From positions 179,307-243,306 of the forward strand of contig NZ_FOGG01000007.1 of NCBI RefSeq assembly GCF_900111155.1: a stretch of DNA of 64,000 nucleotides, written 5' to 3'. Origin of the DNA: Pedobacter rhizosphaerae. GTDB taxonomy: Bacteria > Bacteroidota > Bacteroidia > Sphingobacteriales > Sphingobacteriaceae. Position numbers and translations under genes: made by a program. Below, piece by piece: positions 62,208-64,000 of the stretch (within the stretch, counting starts at the first letter, position 1; each line of letters opens with the position of its first letter). The notes under the pieces were generated by a model. That model saw only the letters and a list, made by a program, of their open reading frames with translations, did not search any database and was not told the DNA's origin.

Positions 62208-63644
62208 ATGGAAAAACTTCAGGAAAAAGGACCTCTTAAAAAAAAGCTAGGCCTTTTTGATGCCGCAATGCTGGTAATGGGATCGATGATTGGAAGTGGT
62301 ATTTTTATTGTGAGTGCTGATATTATGAGGAACCTCGGTTCTGGTTATTGGTTAATTGTGGTTTGGATCATTACAGGGGTAATGACAGTTGCTGCAGCAA
62401 TCTCCTATGGAGAACTGTCATCTATGTTTCCGAAAGCAGGAGGACAGTACACCTATTTGAAGGAGATTTTCGGAAAAATGATGGGCTTTCTGTATGGTTG
62501 GGGACTATTTACGGTAATTCAAACGGGTACCATTGCTGCTGTTGCGGTTGCCTTCGGTAAATTTACAGCCTATTTAATCCCTGCACTTAATGATGCCGCC
62601 CCCATATTTCAAAATGGCGGTTATAAAATAACCTGGATCCAAATATTGGCCATTGGGGTCATTTTGTTGCTTACTTTTATTAATACAAAAGGAGTAGAAA
62701 GTGGTAAATGGTTGCAGAATATTTTTACGGGCTCAAAAATCGTGGCTTTAATAGGTTTAATCATTTTGGGTTTCCTTTTAGTGAAAAGTAATTTTTGGGC
62801 AGATAATATGAGCTTTAGGTGGGATGCTTTCAATAATCTGAAAACAGATTCGGGAGGTAATTTTATCAAATCTGGCTGGGAATCTATTTCCGGAATGACC
62901 ATAATGGGTGGTATTGCCGCTGCAATGGTAGGTTCGGTATTTTCGAGTGTAGCCTGGGAAAATGTAACCTTTGTTTCAGGAGAGATTGAAAACCCTAAAA
63001 AGAATGTGGTGCGGGCAATGGTTTTAGGTACTTCAGCGGTAATGATTTTGTACTTATTGGTTAATTTTATCTATCTCAATACTTTAAATAGAGATAGTAT
63101 TGCTTTTGCCCTTAATGATCGGGTTGCAGTTGCAGCCTCCGAGCAAATCTTTGGTAGTGGCATAGGTACAATTGTAATGGCTGTGTTGGTTATGATTTCT
63201 ACTTTCGGCTGCGTAAACGGTATTGTACTTGCCGGTGCAAGGGTATTTCAAACCATGGCTAAGGACGGCATGTTTTTTAAAGCTGCCCTGGATAACAATA
63301 AAAACGGGGTTCCTGAGAAATCGTTGTGGATGCAGGGAATCTGGGCTTCTGTTTTATGCTTAAGTGGTCAATACGGCAATCTTTTAGATATGATTTCTTT
63401 TGTGATTGTACTTTTCTATATGATCACTGTTTTTGGTGTTATTTATTTAAGGCTAAAGAAACCTGATTTGGAAAGACCATACAAAACCTGGCTTTATCCT
63501 GTTACACCTATTGTATATTTATTAATTGGGGCTGCATTTTGTATTTTATTGCTCATTTATAAGCAACAGTATACCTGGCCCGGCCTTGTTATTGTATTAC
63601 TAGGTGTTCCGGTTTACTTCTTTATCAATAAAAAGACGGTTTAA
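62208..63644 (+). CDS. APC-family amino acid permease, second type
   Basis: The 478-residue protein has about 12 helices with MVMGSMIGSGIFIVSADIMR (written here from AAMLVMGSMIGSG), SSMFPKAGGQYTYLKEIFG, FSSVAWENVTFVSGEIENPK and MAKDGMFFKAALDN. The signature resembles the LAT/SteT-like exchangers more than the other two permeases of this window. It is divergent from hppA. A 280-bp AT-rich spacer upstream holds a small palindrome near 62002-62017 and no other feature. Confidence 0.9.
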   Translation: MEKLQEKGPLKKKLGLFDAAMLVMGSMIGSGIFIVSADIMRNLGSGYWLIVVWIITGVMTVAAAISYGELSSMFPKAGGQYTYLKEIFGKMMGFLYGWGLFTVIQTGTIAAVAVAFGKFTAYLIPALNDAAPIFQNGGYKITWIQILAIGVILLLTFINTKGVESGKWLQNIFTGSKIVALIGLIILGFLLVKSNFWADNMSFRWDAFNNLKTDSGGNFIKSGWESISGMTIMGGIAAAMVGSVFSSVAWENVTFVSGEIENPKKNVVRAMVLGTSAVMILYLLVNFIYLNTLNRDSIAFALNDRVAVAASEQIFGSGIGTIVMAVLVMISTFGCVNGIVLAGARVFQTMAKDGMFFKAALDNNKNGVPEKSLWMQGIWASVLCLSGQYGNLLDMISFVIVLFYMITVFGVIYLRLKKPDLERPYKTWLYPVTPIVYLLIGAAFCILLLIYKQQYTWPGLVIVLLGVPVYFFINKKTV

Positions 63645-63675
63645 GGTTGTAATAGTTTTATAATATAAGGATGAG

Positions 63676-63710
63676 GCTGTCTCAAAATAAATGAGGCAGC
63701 TTTTTTGTAT
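63676..63710 (+). terminator. Terminator in the IS end, downstream of the permease
   Basis: GCTGTCTCA-AAATAAA-TGAGGCAGC (one wobble) followed by TTTTTT. It lies 31 bp after the permease stop, inside the IS terminal region. Confidence 0.75.
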
Positions 63711-63800
63711 TTAAATAAATCCTATGTGTTATTTCTTTGTTGCTGGCTAGAAATGTTTATTTATCCAGCATTTTGTTAAAAAGAGCAAAAGCAAGTCTTT

Positions 63801-64000
63801 TTAGGCTGCTTTTTTTCTAACATTTTGTGCAATTGCCAATAATCCCCATTCTATTGCCACTTTTTCTTTCCCCCGAAGCATGAAGCGGCGGAATCCGTGG
63901 TTCTGTTTAATATTCCCGAACACTGGTTCAACATCATGACACCTTTGCTTTCTTTTTTCAACTCCCTTTTCACTGTTGAGTAGCTGATATGCTTTTGCTT
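63801..64000 (-). CDS. IS1182-family transposase, C-terminal fragment (5' end outside window)
   Basis: The minus-strand frame ends with a TAA at 63801-63803 and is open to the window edge. The 65 or so visible residues contain VEPVFGNIKQNHGFRRFMLR and GKEKVAIEWGLLAIAQNVRK, the conserved C-terminal segment of IS1182 transposases, including the Glu of the DDE triad in EPVFG. It looks intact in this part. Confidence 0.85.
   Translation of the reverse strand, partial: AKAYQLLNSEKGVEKRKQRCHDVEPVFGNIKQNHGFRRFMLRGKEKVAIEWGLLAIAQNVRKKAA

Larger units (their letters stand above)
63673..64000 (-). mobile_element. IS1182-family insertion sequence, one end (continues beyond window)
   Basis: The element starts at GAGGCTGTCTCAAAA near 63673, typical of IS1182-family terminal repeats, and encodes the C-terminal part of the transposase on the minus strand. 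The other end lies past position 64000. Its terminal region holds a hairpin with a T run, which would also stop the permease transcript. Confidence 0.75.

Overview
The window looks like a chromosomal segment of a Sphingobacteriaceae bacterium (Bacteroidota), most like Pedobacter. Supporting signs are a SusC/SusD pair with a GH30 lipoprotein, a protein with a type IX secretion (T9SS) C-terminal sorting domain, T9SS components PorT and PorG, paired Skp/OmpH genes beside BamA, AT-rich intergenic DNA, and the Bacteroidota-type -7 promoter box TAnnTTTG a few bases ahead of many starts. No rRNA, tRNA or CRISPR array was seen.

Layout. 1-7.7 kb (minus strand): a polysaccharide-utilisation locus with a GH30 glycosidase (cut by the window edge), SusD and SusC. 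The gene just upstream encodes a 7TMR-DISM receptor fused at its C-terminus to the zinc ribbon and helix-turn-helix of an IS1595-type transposase. 7.8-13.2 kb: a two-component system, a class III aminotransferase, a nucleotidyltransferase remnant next to a perfect 19-bp palindrome, and an ECF sigma factor / membrane protein / Spy-like triad. 13.3-18.8 kb: a split transketolase, Bcp peroxiredoxin, M23 peptidase, FAH-family hydrolase and T9SS cargo. 19-30.5 kb: Kup potassium uptake with a 50-residue membrane mini-gene, small stress and regulatory genes, an AbiEii-type toxin/antitoxin pair with a three-iteron operator, an acyltransferase, an APC permease and an MFS exporter. 30.6-36.5 kb: oligoendopeptidase, UbiA prenyltransferase, EngB GTPase, UbiE/MenG, PorT, SDR.

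36.6-46.2 kb (plus strand) is a cell-envelope block: YqeY, hydrolase, CBS-domain protein, NAD kinase, PorG, UppS, BamA, two Skp-like chaperones and MurI. It links nucleotide supply, lipid-carrier synthesis, outer-membrane assembly and T9SS parts. 46.5-55.5 kb holds nucleotide metabolism (PurF-like, dCMP deaminase, GuaA), transporters, a periplasmic-binding-like lipoprotein and an RNA methyltransferase. 55.6-63.6 kb holds MarC, a phosphate-type porin, two more APC permeases and a membrane pyrophosphatase. The window ends in an IS1182-family element that continues past the edge.

Intergenic DNA is rich in short-word periodic repeats with several vocabularies, a palindromic tandem repeat at 55.7-56.0 kb, and many rho-independent terminators. 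The strongest candidate for something undescribed is the receptor/transposase-domain fusion next to the SusCD locus. All function calls rest on reading the sequence and on family knowledge; no database search was run.
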